The translations under genes and the position numbers were made by a program. Source: Aequoribacter sp049615385 (GTDB lineage Bacteria; Pseudomonadota; Gammaproteobacteria; Pseudomonadales; Halieaceae). Taken from it: DNA of 13,379 bases. The stretch lies in assembly GCF_049615385.1 (NCBI RefSeq), contig NZ_JBMZFL010000031.1; one strand, written 5' to 3'. Under the pieces are notes generated by a model that had not been told where the DNA came from, did no database searches, and worked only from the letters and a program-made list of their open reading frames with translations. Of the stretch, positions 5,898-13,379 are shown in pieces (within the stretch, counting starts at the first letter, position 1; the number at the start of each line of letters is the position of its first letter).

Positions 5898-8294
5898 ATG
5901 AGTAACAACTCGACCAAAACCTGCGGGTTAAAGCCTTTGGCACTGGCTGTTGGGGCAGTCGCAGCGGGTTTAAGTTTTCAAGCACCATTGGCATTTTCGC
6001 AAGCAAGTGCCCTAGAAGAAGTGATCGTAACGGCTAACCGCCGCGAAGAGTCATTGCAAAGCGTCGCTATGGCAGTATCGGCCTTTAGCGAAGACATGAT
6101 GCGCGATCAGGGCATCGTCGATCTTAAAGGTATTACCGAGCGCACACCCGGCTTCACCATGGGTACCTTTAACCCAGGTCAACCACAGCTCTATATCCGC
6201 GGTATCGGCTCTAACGAAGACGGCGCCGGTGGTGACCAGTCGGTGATCGTATTCATCGACGAAGTTTACATCGGCCGCTCTGCAGGCATGGACATCGATC
6301 TGTTCGATCTAGAGCGTATCGAGGTCTTACGCGGCCCACAGGGCACGCTTTTTGGCAAAAACGTTGTGGGTGGTGCGGTCAACATGATCACGCGCAAACC
6401 TACTGAAGAAACCGTCATGCAAGTGGAAGCGACCTTGGGTGACTACAACGCAAGAACGCTGCGCGGTTTACTGAGCGGTGAGTTATCGGAGGGCGTTTAC
6501 GGTAAGGCTTCTTTTTCGACGCGTCGTCGTGATGGCTATTTTGAGTCTGCACTAAATAGTATCCCTGAATATACGGGCGGGAAGGTTTCTGACACTCACG
6601 ACATCAATTCTGACAGTGCGCGCTTTGGTCTGCGCTTGACGCCCTCTGAAGATCTCGAAATCAATTTATCGGCCGCATATTCCACCATCGATAAGCTGGG
6701 CCAACCAGACCACTTTATCGAGCCACCCAGTGCACCGGGGCTAAGCTATACGGTAAGTGCCGCATTGATCCCCAATTACGACAAAAAGATCCATACAGGG
6801 TTGTTCGATACGGCAGGGTACTTTGAAAGTACAGCAAAAAGCGTCATGGCCCGAGTTGATTGGAATATTAACGATGACATCATGCTGACCTCTATTAGTT
6901 CATTTCGTAATGTCGATGCCGAAAACTCAGACGAGCTGGGCCCAGGCGGCGCATCAGGCGCAAGCCCGCTAATGAACCTTTACGCCTCGGTAGCACCACT
7001 AGGCTCTCAAATGCTCTTTGGCGCCAACTTCTACACCGACGAGTCCGACACGATTACGCAAGAACTAAGATTTACGTCAACCAGCGATGGCCCGCTACAG
7101 TGGGTGGGCGGCCTATATTACATGGAAGAGGAAACACACCGTATTGAAAGTATCGGTGTGGGTATTGCGCTTCAGGGTATAGATCTCAATCTGGCAACGG
7201 GCCAGCCCAATCAAGTCGTTCCGGGCACCCCCTTTACCCTACTCCCTTATATTCCTGGATCAGATGACCAGCTCAACAAAACAACATCCATGGCAATTTT
7301 CGGACAGTTCACCTACGACATCACTGATAAATTAAGTGTGACTGCTGGAGCTCGCTACACCTCAGAAGAAAAAGAAATGGACCGCAAAGGCACGGCCGAC
7401 GGCCTGGCGCTGTTGGGTGCTGCAATTGTGGGCAACTTCGATTTTGAAACCAGTGAAGACTGGAGCGAGCTCACCAAAAAAGTCTCGCTGGAATACCAGC
7501 AAACTGAGGACGTATTTTGGTACGCGACGTATTCTGAAGGCTTTAAGTCGGGCGGATATCAAGGTTTGGCCGCAACGGAAATTGCTGCGGCAACTCCGTT
7601 TGATCCAGAGTTCGCGACGCTATACGAAGTGGGTGTAAAAACTGAATGGATGGACAACAAGATCCGTCTGAATGCATCAGCATTCTCGACCGACTACGAG
7701 GACCTACAAATTTTGCAGCTACTTCTGCCTGATTCATTAGCAGCCGCAGGTGTAAATACCGGGGTATTGATAACGCAAAACGCCGCAGACGCTACCGTAG
7801 AGGGCCTCGAGCTTGAGTTTACAGCCTTCCCAATGGAAAACCTGACGATTCAAGGCAGCGCGACCTGGCTAGATACGGCGTTCGATAACTTCAGCATCCC
7901 AGCGGGCTACTCGGCACCCGCTAATAACACCACGCCAGATCGCTCCGGCAACGAACTACGTAATGCTCCCGATTTCGCCTACAACTTATTGGTGCGCTAT
8001 GATTGGCCTCTCGCCTCAGGTGCAACTCTGGCGGCTCAGGTGGATTGGCGCCATAAAGATCTCGTATGGCAGGATCCAGATAACCTAGAGTTTTCGGCAG
8101 TACCCGAGTATGACGCTGGGGACTTCCGTTTGATCTACACCACACCATCGGGTAACACACAAGTTAGTGCCTGGGTAACTAACTTCACAGATGAAGATTA
8201 TTACCTGCACAACTATCCCACAGGCGGCGTTGGTAACGCCACACCGGCGCCTCCTCGCATGGTGGGCCTGACCGTTTTCTGGCGCAACAACTAG
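5898..8294 (+). CDS. TonB-dependent outer-membrane receptor
   Basis: A 798-residue gated beta-barrel that takes up a scarce ligand (siderophore, vitamin or organic substrate) using TonB energy. The N-terminus is a Sec signal peptide (about residues 1-36, hydrophobic core LALAVGAVAAGLSF, cleavage near FSQA). A TonB box follows (LEEVIVTA, 39-46). The plug domain spans about 50-165, with YIRGIGSNEDG and the signature RIEVLRGPQGTLFGKNVVGG (140-159). The remainder alternates short amphipathic strands with loops and ends in the membrane-facing strand GLTVFWRNN. GAGGGGAA lies just before the ATG. It is followed by a terminator and looks monocistronic, with no siderophore genes, SusD partner or hydrolase directly attached, so the ligand is not predictable. 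The plug resembles those of many marine gammaproteobacterial receptors of unknown substrate. Confidence 0.95.
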   Translation: MSNNSTKTCGLKPLALAVGAVAAGLSFQAPLAFSQASALEEVIVTANRREESLQSVAMAVSAFSEDMMRDQGIVDLKGITERTPGFTMGTFNPGQPQLYIRGIGSNEDGAGGDQSVIVFIDEVYIGRSAGMDIDLFDLERIEVLRGPQGTLFGKNVVGGAVNMITRKPTEETVMQVEATLGDYNARTLRGLLSGELSEGVYGKASFSTRRRDGYFESALNSIPEYTGGKVSDTHDINSDSARFGLRLTPSEDLEINLSAAYSTIDKLGQPDHFIEPPSAPGLSYTVSAALIPNYDKKIHTGLFDTAGYFESTAKSVMARVDWNINDDIMLTSISSFRNVDAENSDELGPGGASGASPLMNLYASVAPLGSQMLFGANFYTDESDTITQELRFTSTSDGPLQWVGGLYYMEEETHRIESIGVGIALQGIDLNLATGQPNQVVPGTPFTLLPYIPGSDDQLNKTTSMAIFGQFTYDITDKLSVTAGARYTSEEKEMDRKGTADGLALLGAAIVGNFDFETSEDWSELTKKVSLEYQQTEDVFWYATYSEGFKSGGYQGLAATEIAAATPFDPEFATLYEVGVKTEWMDNKIRLNASAFSTDYEDLQILQLLLPDSLAAAGVNTGVLITQNAADATVEGLELEFTAFPMENLTIQGSATWLDTAFDNFSIPAGYSAPANNTTPDRSGNELRNAPDFAYNLLVRYDWPLASGATLAAQVDWRHKDLVWQDPDNLEFSAVPEYDAGDFRLIYTTPSGNTQVSAWVTNFTDEDYYLHNYPTGGVGNATPAPPRMVGLTVFWRNN

Positions 8295-8312
8295 GCGCTA
8301 AAACATCAATAG

Positions 8313-8337
8313 AAGGCGGGCTTAGCCCGCCTTTTTT
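8313..8337 (+). terminator. Intrinsic terminator of the TonB-dependent receptor gene
   Basis: AAGGCGGGC (8313-8321) and GCCCGCCTT (8325-8333) form a 9-bp GC-rich stem with loop TTA, running into a six-T tract (8332-8337). It lies 18 nt past the receptor stop codon. This is a textbook rho-independent terminator. Confidence 0.93.
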
Positions 8338-8374
8338 GTGCCTTCGATTCATCCCTGCGATAACACGAGTAGCT

Positions 8375-8383
8375 TGCTATACT
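8375..8383 (+). promoter_or_regulatory. Extended -10 promoter of the DUF411 gene
   Basis: TGCTATACT contains TATACT (8378-8383) preceded by the TGn extension. It sits 26 nt upstream of the start codon and downstream of the receptor terminator. No good -35 box is visible 17 bp upstream, which fits an extended -10 type. Prediction by eye only. Confidence 0.55.
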
Positions 8384-8409
8384 TTCTCTAACACCCTAGG
8401 AGCTTACCC

Positions 8410-8910
8410 ATGTGGAATTTACTTAACCCCCCCACGTCCTGTGCGCGCTTGATACGGAATTTCATTCTCAGCCTATTTTGTGTTGCCACTCTGTCTGCTC
8501 GTGCGGACACGTCGCTCGATATGACCGTCTACAAAAGCGAGACTTGCGGTTGCTGTCTGCATTGGATGGATCACTTAGCAAACAACGGTATTAGCAGCAC
8601 AGCGCAGCACCCCTCAGATCTCAGTGGACTTAAAGGCGCCATGGGCATACAGCCGCAAATGCAATCCTGCCATACGGGCGTCATTGACGACCGCTACGTT
8701 TTCGAAGGACACGTTCCGGCCAAGTTGATTAAGCAATTTATGGACAGTCCGCCCGAGGGTAGCATCGGACTGAGTGTTCCAAGGATGCCTGTCGGCAGCC
8801 CAGGCATGGAAGTGGGTGACCGGTTTGACCCCTACCAGGTCATGTTATTGATGGAAGATGGCAGTGCGAAAATTTACGCCACCATCAGTTCTCCGAGCGA
8901 GCAGTACTAG
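8410..8910 (+). CDS. Secreted DUF411 protein, putative metal-binding (copper-associated family)
   Basis: A 166-residue exported protein. Residues 1-32 form a signal peptide (basic RLIRN, hydrophobic FILSLFCVATL, SARA cleavage site). The mature part opens with a thioredoxin-like strand DMTVYKSETCGCC, giving Cys46, Cys48 and Cys49, and later has SCHTG (Cys87, His88) and GHVPA (His101). These positions define the DUF411 family, which is often found beside copper-resistance genes and is thought to bind metal in the periplasm. Here no copper ATPase, oxidase or CusF/CopB gene is adjacent, so the copper link rests on the family alone. The ATG follows AGGAG by 7 nt. It is transcribed convergently with the downstream antitoxin-like gene. 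Confidence 0.88.
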   Translation: MWNLLNPPTSCARLIRNFILSLFCVATLSARADTSLDMTVYKSETCGCCLHWMDHLANNGISSTAQHPSDLSGLKGAMGIQPQMQSCHTGVIDDRYVFEGHVPAKLIKQFMDSPPEGSIGLSVPRMPVGSPGMEVGDRFDPYQVMLLMEDGSAKIYATISSPSEQY

Positions 8911-9083
8911 CGCCTTGTAAAGCGCGTGACGTAAGGCCTGAATGACCGCCGCCACGTGCTTGTGGTCTTCGTCCTCTGCAGCTTGAGCGGCGTTGGTGAG
9001 TGTGGCAACAACCAGGTCACGCTTGAGTTAAAAACCTGGCCGGTAGTGACAACATTATCTATGCCAGCCATCCTTTCTCAGGC

Positions 9084-9308
9084 CTACCGCGCGGCACCTA
9101 TATAGAAACTCTCATCCGTCGCAAAGTCACCCGCATTAGCCTCATGAATCGCTTGATGTATCGCTTCAATTTGCCACTCGTTTAACTCTACAAACTCCTT
9201 AACTCCTTGAGCTGCCAAAAATGACTCAGAGCGATTTGTAGCGGCAGCCAATTGATCGAGACGCGCTTTTAAAGAGCCATCTAAACGAATATTCGTGGTC
9301 GAAGACAT
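9084..9308 (-). CDS. Ribbon-helix-helix antitoxin-like DNA-binding protein, apparently orphan
   Basis: A 74-residue protein. Its N-terminus TNIRLDGSLKARLDQLAAAT matches a ribbon-helix-helix (CopG/ParD/RelB-type) fold: a short beta-strand with alternating residues, then helix 1 and helix 2 (NRSESFLAAQGVKEFVE). The C-terminal half, with EWQIEAIHQAIHEANAGDFAT, is the toxin-wrapping region typical of ParD-like antitoxins (QAI..A..GDFAT). AGGAG lies 8 nt before the ATG. In type II modules the toxin gene follows the antitoxin, but the 173 bp downstream up to the convergent DUF411 gene hold no recognisable ParE/RelE toxin. It may be a solitary antitoxin or transcription factor left after toxin loss. 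Confidence 0.8.
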   Translation of the reverse strand: MSSTTNIRLDGSLKARLDQLAAATNRSESFLAAQGVKEFVELNEWQIEAIHQAIHEANAGDFATDESFYIGAAR

Positions 9309-9485
9309 AGCTCTAACTCCTTGTATTAATTTTTAAAAGTCCTAGCACAGCAAGAGTATTCTCTAGCAATTATAAACGTCGCTATATTCTGAGGTTCCTG
9401 CAAATATGCTTAAAATCGGCCGCAGAAAAGCAAAACAAATCTAAGGTCACCAAGCAGGCCTAATAGCAACAACGGTTGGCCGTAT

Positions 9486-10316
9486 CTATTCGAAGAGCTC
9501 AGGTGCTTTGAACAAGGTCTTATGCAACTGCGGCGCAAAAATTATCGTTTTATCGTGATACGCCATCACCTCTTCAGTCGTTGCCAGCCAGCGAATCACC
9601 TCTGCCACATCCGCGGGATCGGTAGGTCCGAATCGAGCTGCGGCGTCTTCGCCAAAGTGATTGGCCTTCATGACTTGGGTGTAGACAAACCCTGGTTCCA
9701 CGTTAAAAAAACGCAGACCTGGCTCTGTATGCTCTATGCGTAACGCGGGCACCATACGGATCAATGCCGCCTTCGAAGCTGGGTACGCAAAGCTCCACCC
9801 GCCTTGGTCCACGGGCACCGGCGGATTGTTCACGGCCGAGCCAGACACCATGTTAATAATGACGCCTCTGCCACGCCCAACCATGCTCGGTAAAACCTTT
9901 TGCACGGCCATGGTGGGCGTCGTGACGTTACCGGTAAAGATTGCCTCCACCTGATCCATTTCAACATCCAAGAAGCGCGCGAGATTACCCGGCCCTTGGT
10001 AACACGCATTGTTAAACAACAAATGGATAGGACCCAAGGTTGCAACCGCTTCATCAATGGCGGCCAAAACAGTGTTGGGCTTTAGAATATCGGAGGTTAA
10101 GCACAAGGCCCTACCACCGACTTCCTCGATACGTGCGGCTGTCATCTCTAAACTGCCTGATAGCGAGGTCGTTACCGCACCGTAGGTGTGTTCACTGCCC
10201 TCCTTTAGCGTGCGCGCGGTAATCGCAACATCATAGCCGGCCTTCGCTAATTGAACGGCTGTTTCTGCTCCAATGCCACGGCTTGCGCCCGTGATGAACG
10301 CAACTTTTCTACTCAT
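9486..10316 (-). CDS. Short-chain dehydrogenase/reductase (SDR), NAD(P)-dependent
   Basis: A 276-residue classical-type SDR that should oxidise or reduce an alcohol or ketone on an unknown substrate. Seen are the cofactor loop TGASRGIG (10-16 region), a downstream D76, the NNAC motif (102-105), catalytic Asn130, a Ser in NMVSGSA (S158) and the YPASK motif with Tyr178 and Lys182. The Ser-Tyr spacing is wider than usual because of an insert (NNPPVPVDQGGW), which may shape the active site. The C-terminus (HKTLFKAPELFE) is not one I can tie to a subfamily. A GAGGGG Shine-Dalgarno sequence precedes the ATG. It lies 33 bp after the SnoaL-like gene on the same strand, so the two form an operon, probably for one catabolic or biosynthetic conversion. 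Confidence 0.92.
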   Translation of the reverse strand: MSRKVAFITGASRGIGAETAVQLAKAGYDVAITARTLKEGSEHTYGAVTTSLSGSLEMTAARIEEVGGRALCLTSDILKPNTVLAAIDEAVATLGPIHLLFNNACYQGPGNLARFLDVEMDQVEAIFTGNVTTPTMAVQKVLPSMVGRGRGVIINMVSGSAVNNPPVPVDQGGWSFAYPASKAALIRMVPALRIEHTEPGLRFFNVEPGFVYTQVMKANHFGEDAAARFGPTDPADVAEVIRWLATTEEVMAYHDKTIIFAPQLHKTLFKAPELFE

Positions 10317-10349
10317 ACAAAATTCCCCTCAAGCCAGGGACAACGCCCC

Positions 10350-10760
10350 TCACGAGTACAAGGCAGTGTCCGATACCCAAATCACGTGGACATCCCGACG
10401 AGCATACTTGTACACCCCATTTTCTTGGCGAATCTCCTCATCATATCGAATGGCCATATCCAACTTGCGCGCAACGCCATCTTTTTCGTACAAGTGATTC
10501 GCAATGCTGTAGGTCTCCCCCCGGTAAACCTCGTCCTGCCACTCGCCCAACTGGTTACCCACCATGTGCATGGTTGCCGAGAAATTGTCTTTTAAGAAAC
10601 CCAATTGCGCCTCAAAAGCGGCTGCTCCGTCGCACTGCCATTCGGGACCAGTTTGCTTAAAGTTCTCGGTGACGATGTCTTTAACATCAGAAAAGTTTCG
10701 TTTATCGCAGATACTGGCGTAGCGTAAGGCTAATAGCTTTTCAATTCGTCGTGTGCTCAT
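10350..10760 (-). CDS. SnoaL-like / NTF2-fold protein
   Basis: A 136-residue protein with the pattern of the SnoaL-like (NTF2-like) cone fold. It has an N-terminal helix (RRIEKLLALRYASICDKRNF), a short helix near TENFKQTGPEW, an AAAFEAQLGFLKDN helix, and four beta-strands (SATMHMVGNQL, DEVYRGETYSIANHLYE, ARKLDMAIRYDEEI, ARRDVHVIWVSD). Family members act as small hydrolases, isomerases or cyclases, often paired with SDRs in steroid, terpene or polyketide metabolism. The His at HMVG and the acidic residues inside could be pocket residues, but no catalytic set can be assigned. It is the first gene of the operon with the SDR; AGAGA lies upstream of its ATG. The catalytic or accessory role is inferred from family and context. 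Confidence 0.8.
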   Translation of the reverse strand: MSTRRIEKLLALRYASICDKRNFSDVKDIVTENFKQTGPEWQCDGAAAFEAQLGFLKDNFSATMHMVGNQLGEWQDEVYRGETYSIANHLYEKDGVARKLDMAIRYDEEIRQENGVYKYARRDVHVIWVSDTALYS

Positions 10761-10929
10761 AACCGGTCTCTTTGTTATTCGATTTATGGTCGTCTTTGTG
10801 CGGGTCTAGCTTAACCGAGATCGCAGGACACGGAATAACCCATATGGATCAGATCAGGATACTCAGGCGCTGCCGCTAATCCGCTGAACATACGCATGCA
10901 TTCGGGGTCAGAAGGCTGAGTTTAGTCTG

Positions 10930-10975
10930 TTGATACGCGACTAAACTTGCTTTTTACACTAAAAAGCTCTATTTT
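10930..10975 (+). promoter_or_regulatory. Possible promoters for the GH3 gene
   Basis: In the 270-bp gap between two divergent genes, TTGCTT (10947-10952) and TATTTT (10970-10975) are 17 bp apart on the plus strand. An alternative pair is TTGATA (10930-10935) with TACACT (10955-10960), spaced 19 bp. Both are weak. A GCCTG/CAGGC inverted repeat follows around 10984-11004 in the leader, before the GGGAG Shine-Dalgarno sequence. Confidence 0.3.
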
Positions 10976-11030
10976 GGCCAAGTGGCCTGACCGCATTGGC
11001 AGGCATTAAACCTTCGGCGGGAGCAAAGGC

Positions 11031-13166
11031 ATGAACAGGGTAACAACCAAACCGATTCGAGAATACAACCAAACTGATAAAGCAGGACCGAGTCGTCTCT
11101 TAGTTTGCGCATTGGCTTTGCTACTCACGGGATGCGCTGACTTAACAGACCAACACGCAACCAGCGAACCGGCCGCCTATACTCAACCCCAGCTAGTCAA
11201 AGTCGCCAAGCAATACTTAGAAATCGACGGCTATACCTTCAAAGACCTGAACGACAACTCAAGCCTAGACCCCTACGAAGACTGGCGCCTGCCAATCAGC
11301 GAACGTGTGGGCGACCTAGTAGCTCGGATGACCGTCAATGAGAAAGCGGGCATGATGCTGATTCAAACGCTAAACGCTGAATCTCAAGGCTTGCTGCCCG
11401 AGAAGGCCGAAAAATTTGTCAAGCAAGAGTATATGACACGCTTCATCTTTCGCAATCCCGTCGTGCCCAACCCAGATCACTCAGCGCCCTCAGGCCGAAG
11501 TGGTGCCCAAATTACGCCCTTCGAAGCAGCAAATTACACCAATGCTATTCAAGCCTTGGCCGAATCCACCCGCCTGGGCATTCCGGCCTTGTTCAAGTCC
11601 AACGCACGCAATCACTATGAACAAGATGCACGACCTGGAATTAACTTATCGGCGGGTTCGTTCTCGACCTGGCCTAAAGAAGCCGGACTTGCAGCTACAC
11701 GCGACCAAGACCTAATACGCGAATTCGCTAATATTATGCGCCAAGAATGGATCGCGATCGGCTTACGCGGCATGTACGGTTATATGGCGGATTTATCGAC
11801 CGAACCCCGATGGTATCGAGTACACGAAACCTTTACTGAGGATGCTGATCTCGCCGCGGATATCATCACTAACTTGGTCACGACGCTTCAGGGCGAACAA
11901 CTCAGCAACGAAAGCGTGGCACTTACTATCAAACATTTCCCGGGCGGTGGTCCACAAGCCGGGGGCGGCGACCCCCACTATCACTTTGGTCGCAATCAAA
12001 GCTACCCGGCCGGTCAATTTGATTCACATCTCAAGCCCTTCGTTGCCGCTATCGACGCGGGAACCTCATCAATCATGGCCTACTACGGCATACCCGTAGG
12101 GCAAGATTATCAACCCAATGACGTCGGCATGGCGTTCTCAAAAGGCATCGTGACTGGGCTATTACGAGAAAAACTCGGATTCAAAGGCTACGTGAATTCC
12201 GATACCGGTATTATTGGTCCCGTCGGCGCAAACCGCGCTTGGGGACTTGAGGACAAATCGATCGAAGAGTTACTGAGCCTAGCAATCCATTCTGGCACCG
12301 ACGTACTGTCCGGTTTTGATGACCACAGTCAAATACTGTCTTTGGTCGAGAGCGGTTTAATCAGCGAAGAGCGACTCGACCTCTCTGTCGCACGCTTACT
12401 CAAGGAACAGTTTGAATTGGGATTATTCGAAAACCCCTATGTCGATCCCTATGCTGCAGCCCAGCTAGTGGGCAATCCAGAATTCCAAGCCAAAGCGGAT
12501 CTTGCCCAACGTAAGGCGATCGTGCTGTTAAAAAATGAAAATGACCTCTTGCCCATCAAAGCAACAGGCAAGCCAGCGCGCCTGTTCACCTTAGGCGTCG
12601 ATACCAGTATCCAGTCAAACGACGGGCTTGTGATTGAAAGTGGCGAAACCAACCCAGAAGCTGTCGCAAATGCCGACTATGCTCTCATCCGCGTAACCGT
12701 CACCAACCCCGTCACTGACCTCAGCCATATGCCGATGGAGCCCCTACCCGTTCCTGGCTTACAGCCCGCCACTATTTTCGGCGGTGCGGCGCCCGACGAG
12801 CTCGACTTTTTAGCCTTTAGCCAAATGGCCAATACCAAATCATGGGTGGTAACACCTAGCCTAGAGCAAATTCAAAACACTATGACTGTTGTAGGTGCTG
12901 ACAAGACCATACTCGCAGTGTATTTCCGCCAACCTTACGTTATGGATGACGCCAGCGGCTTCGCCAAGGTAGGCGCACAGATCGCCTTGTTTGGTTCGGA
13001 CGACAACGCACTGCTTGACGTGGTTACAGGCCGCTTTAACCCCAGCGGGAAGCTGCCTTTCGCGCTCGCTAACAGTGCCGAGGCGGTTTTACGCCAGGCG
13101 CCCGATGCACCAGGGTATGCGCCAGAGGATACCTTGTATTCCTTTGGGCATGGTTTGAGCTATTGA
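11031..13166 (+). CDS. Glycoside hydrolase family 3 beta-glycosidase, lipoprotein
   Basis: A 711-residue retaining glycosidase of family GH3 that should release sugars from the non-reducing ends of beta-glycosides. Residues 1-34 are a lipoprotein signal ending in the lipobox LLTGC with Cys35, so it is probably anchored in the cell envelope. A short EF-hand-like segment FKDLNDNSSLDPYEDWRL (69-86) precedes the GH3 N-terminal barrel. Key residues seen are D253/R259W260 in MADLSTEPRW, K300-H301 in IKHFPGGG, and the nucleophile Asp390 in GYVNSDTG. The C-terminal alpha/beta domain runs from about 490 (AIVLLKNENDLLPI) to the very end. The protein stops at SFGHGLSY; the Fn3-like domain found after this motif in many GH3 enzymes is absent. 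The specific substrate cannot be told. A GGGAG site precedes the ATG. No transporter or further hydrolase is next to it in view. Confidence 0.92.
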   Translation: MNRVTTKPIREYNQTDKAGPSRLLVCALALLLTGCADLTDQHATSEPAAYTQPQLVKVAKQYLEIDGYTFKDLNDNSSLDPYEDWRLPISERVGDLVARMTVNEKAGMMLIQTLNAESQGLLPEKAEKFVKQEYMTRFIFRNPVVPNPDHSAPSGRSGAQITPFEAANYTNAIQALAESTRLGIPALFKSNARNHYEQDARPGINLSAGSFSTWPKEAGLAATRDQDLIREFANIMRQEWIAIGLRGMYGYMADLSTEPRWYRVHETFTEDADLAADIITNLVTTLQGEQLSNESVALTIKHFPGGGPQAGGGDPHYHFGRNQSYPAGQFDSHLKPFVAAIDAGTSSIMAYYGIPVGQDYQPNDVGMAFSKGIVTGLLREKLGFKGYVNSDTGIIGPVGANRAWGLEDKSIEELLSLAIHSGTDVLSGFDDHSQILSLVESGLISEERLDLSVARLLKEQFELGLFENPYVDPYAAAQLVGNPEFQAKADLAQRKAIVLLKNENDLLPIKATGKPARLFTLGVDTSIQSNDGLVIESGETNPEAVANADYALIRVTVTNPVTDLSHMPMEPLPVPGLQPATIFGGAAPDELDFLAFSQMANTKSWVVTPSLEQIQNTMTVVGADKTILAVYFRQPYVMDDASGFAKVGAQIALFGSDDNALLDVVTGRFNPSGKLPFALANSAEAVLRQAPDAPGYAPEDTLYSFGHGLSY

Positions 13167-13168
13167 GG

Positions 13169-13223
13169 CCGAGCGCGATACCGCGCGCGAGGAAACAGCG
13201 AGAGCCGGGGTAGTCCCGCGGCG
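13169..13223. repeat. 55-bp GC-rich direct repeat, copy 1
   Basis: The sequence starting CCGAGCGCGATACCG begins 3 bp after the GH3 stop codon and ends CCCGCGGCG. It recurs identically at 13325-13379, a start-to-start distance of 156 bp. It contains two short hairpins: GCGCG/CGCGC (13173-13186, loop ATAC) and CGGG/CCCG (13206-13218). The high GC contrasts with the flanking genes. Confidence 0.9.
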
Positions 13224-13254
13224 AGAACGAAGTGACTGATTAGATACTTGCGAT

Positions 13255-13320
13255 GACTAAATCACTTTAGTCGAATGGTTGGTGCCGAAGGCGGGGTGAT
13301 TCGCACAGCGAATCACGCCT
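13255..13320. repeat. Hairpin pair inside the 156-bp unit
   Basis: Between the two 55-bp copies lie GACTAAA/TTTAGTC (13255-13261 and 13266-13272, loop TCAC) and a longer hairpin. The second has GTGATTCGC (13296-13304) paired with GCGAATCAC (13308-13316) around loop ACA, extended by AGGC/GCCT (13289-13292 and 13317-13320) with a 3-G bulge. No T tract follows either, so these are not ordinary terminators. Confidence 0.75.
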
Positions 13321-13324
13321 GAGC

Positions 13325-13379
13325 CCGAGCGCGATACCGCGCGCGAGGAAACAGCGAGAGCCGGGGTAGTCCCGCGGCG
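13325..13379. repeat. 55-bp GC-rich direct repeat, copy 2 (cut by window end)
   Basis: Identical to copy 1 over all 55 bases visible; the window ends inside the repeat, so its true length is unknown. If the identity continues, this is the second unit of a tandem array with 156-bp period. Confidence 0.9.

Noticed and set aside
8845..9027. Minus-strand open frame downstream of the antitoxin (translation contains DLVVATLTNAAQAAEDEDHK), possibly a gene remnant.
   Set aside because: It has no good start codon, lies just after an in-frame stop, and its second part is antisense to the DUF411 gene. It does not resemble a ParE/RelE toxin. A decayed gene cannot be excluded but is not supported.
8920..9069. 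54-codon minus-strand frame starting ATGGCTGGC, 15 bp after the antitoxin stop.
   Set aside because: Its composition is unlike a folded protein (Arg/Thr/Pro-rich tail), and no family resemblance was seen.
13296..13316. GTGATTCGC/GCGAATCAC hairpin as the GH3 terminator.
   Set aside because: It is 130 bp past the stop, has no T tract, and belongs to the 156-bp repeat unit.

Overview
The window looks like a piece of a gammaproteobacterial chromosome, probably a marine one (the Cellvibrionales/Halieaceae type is my guess, not proven). The pointers are an initiator tRNA close to the E. coli sequence, a full-length MaeB-type malic enzyme, a TonB-dependent receptor, a lipoprotein GH3 glycosidase and an SDR/SnoaL-like pair. 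Most of the window has moderate GC. The first ~1 kb is clearly richer in A+T and reads differently.

Left end (1-1111). A gene on the minus strand runs off the edge at position 1. Its first 133 residues carry a PD-(D/E)XK nuclease-like signature, so it may be a defence or restriction gene. It is followed by ~630 bp without genes. This gap holds a cluster of short repeats (consensus about GCCCGAAGGTCA) that match the 3' side of the anticodon arm of the neighbouring initiator tRNA, plus several GTCACA motifs. A hairpin terminator and the tRNA-fMet gene (minus strand) follow, with a clean sigma-70 promoter that has a GC-rich discriminator. The simplest reading is the end of an integrated element or island abutting the tRNA 3' end, but no integrase is visible in the window.

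Housekeeping block (1207-5724). On the minus strand a LysE-family exporter overlaps by 8 bp a TRAM-domain, Fe-S, SAM-dependent RNA uracil-C5 methyltransferase (RlmD/TrmA superfamily). A 393-bp intergenic region rich in palindromes separates this pair from the divergent maeB gene (NADP-malic enzyme with a phosphotransacetylase-like C-terminal domain).

Surface and periplasm block (5898-8910). A monocistronic TonB-dependent outer-membrane receptor ends in a strong intrinsic terminator. A secreted DUF411 protein with a putative metal-binding CGCC motif follows behind its own extended -10 promoter.

Right part (9084-13379). An apparently orphan ribbon-helix-helix antitoxin-like gene and an SnoaL-like/SDR operon lie on the minus strand. 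Divergent to them is a GH3 beta-glycosidase lipoprotein. Three bases after its stop codon begins a GC-rich 55-bp sequence that recurs 156 bp later at the very end of the window. This suggests the start of a tandem array of hairpin-rich 156-bp units. The two parts most worth following up are the tRNA-like repeat cluster with the truncated nuclease-like gene at the left end, and the structured repeat at the right end.
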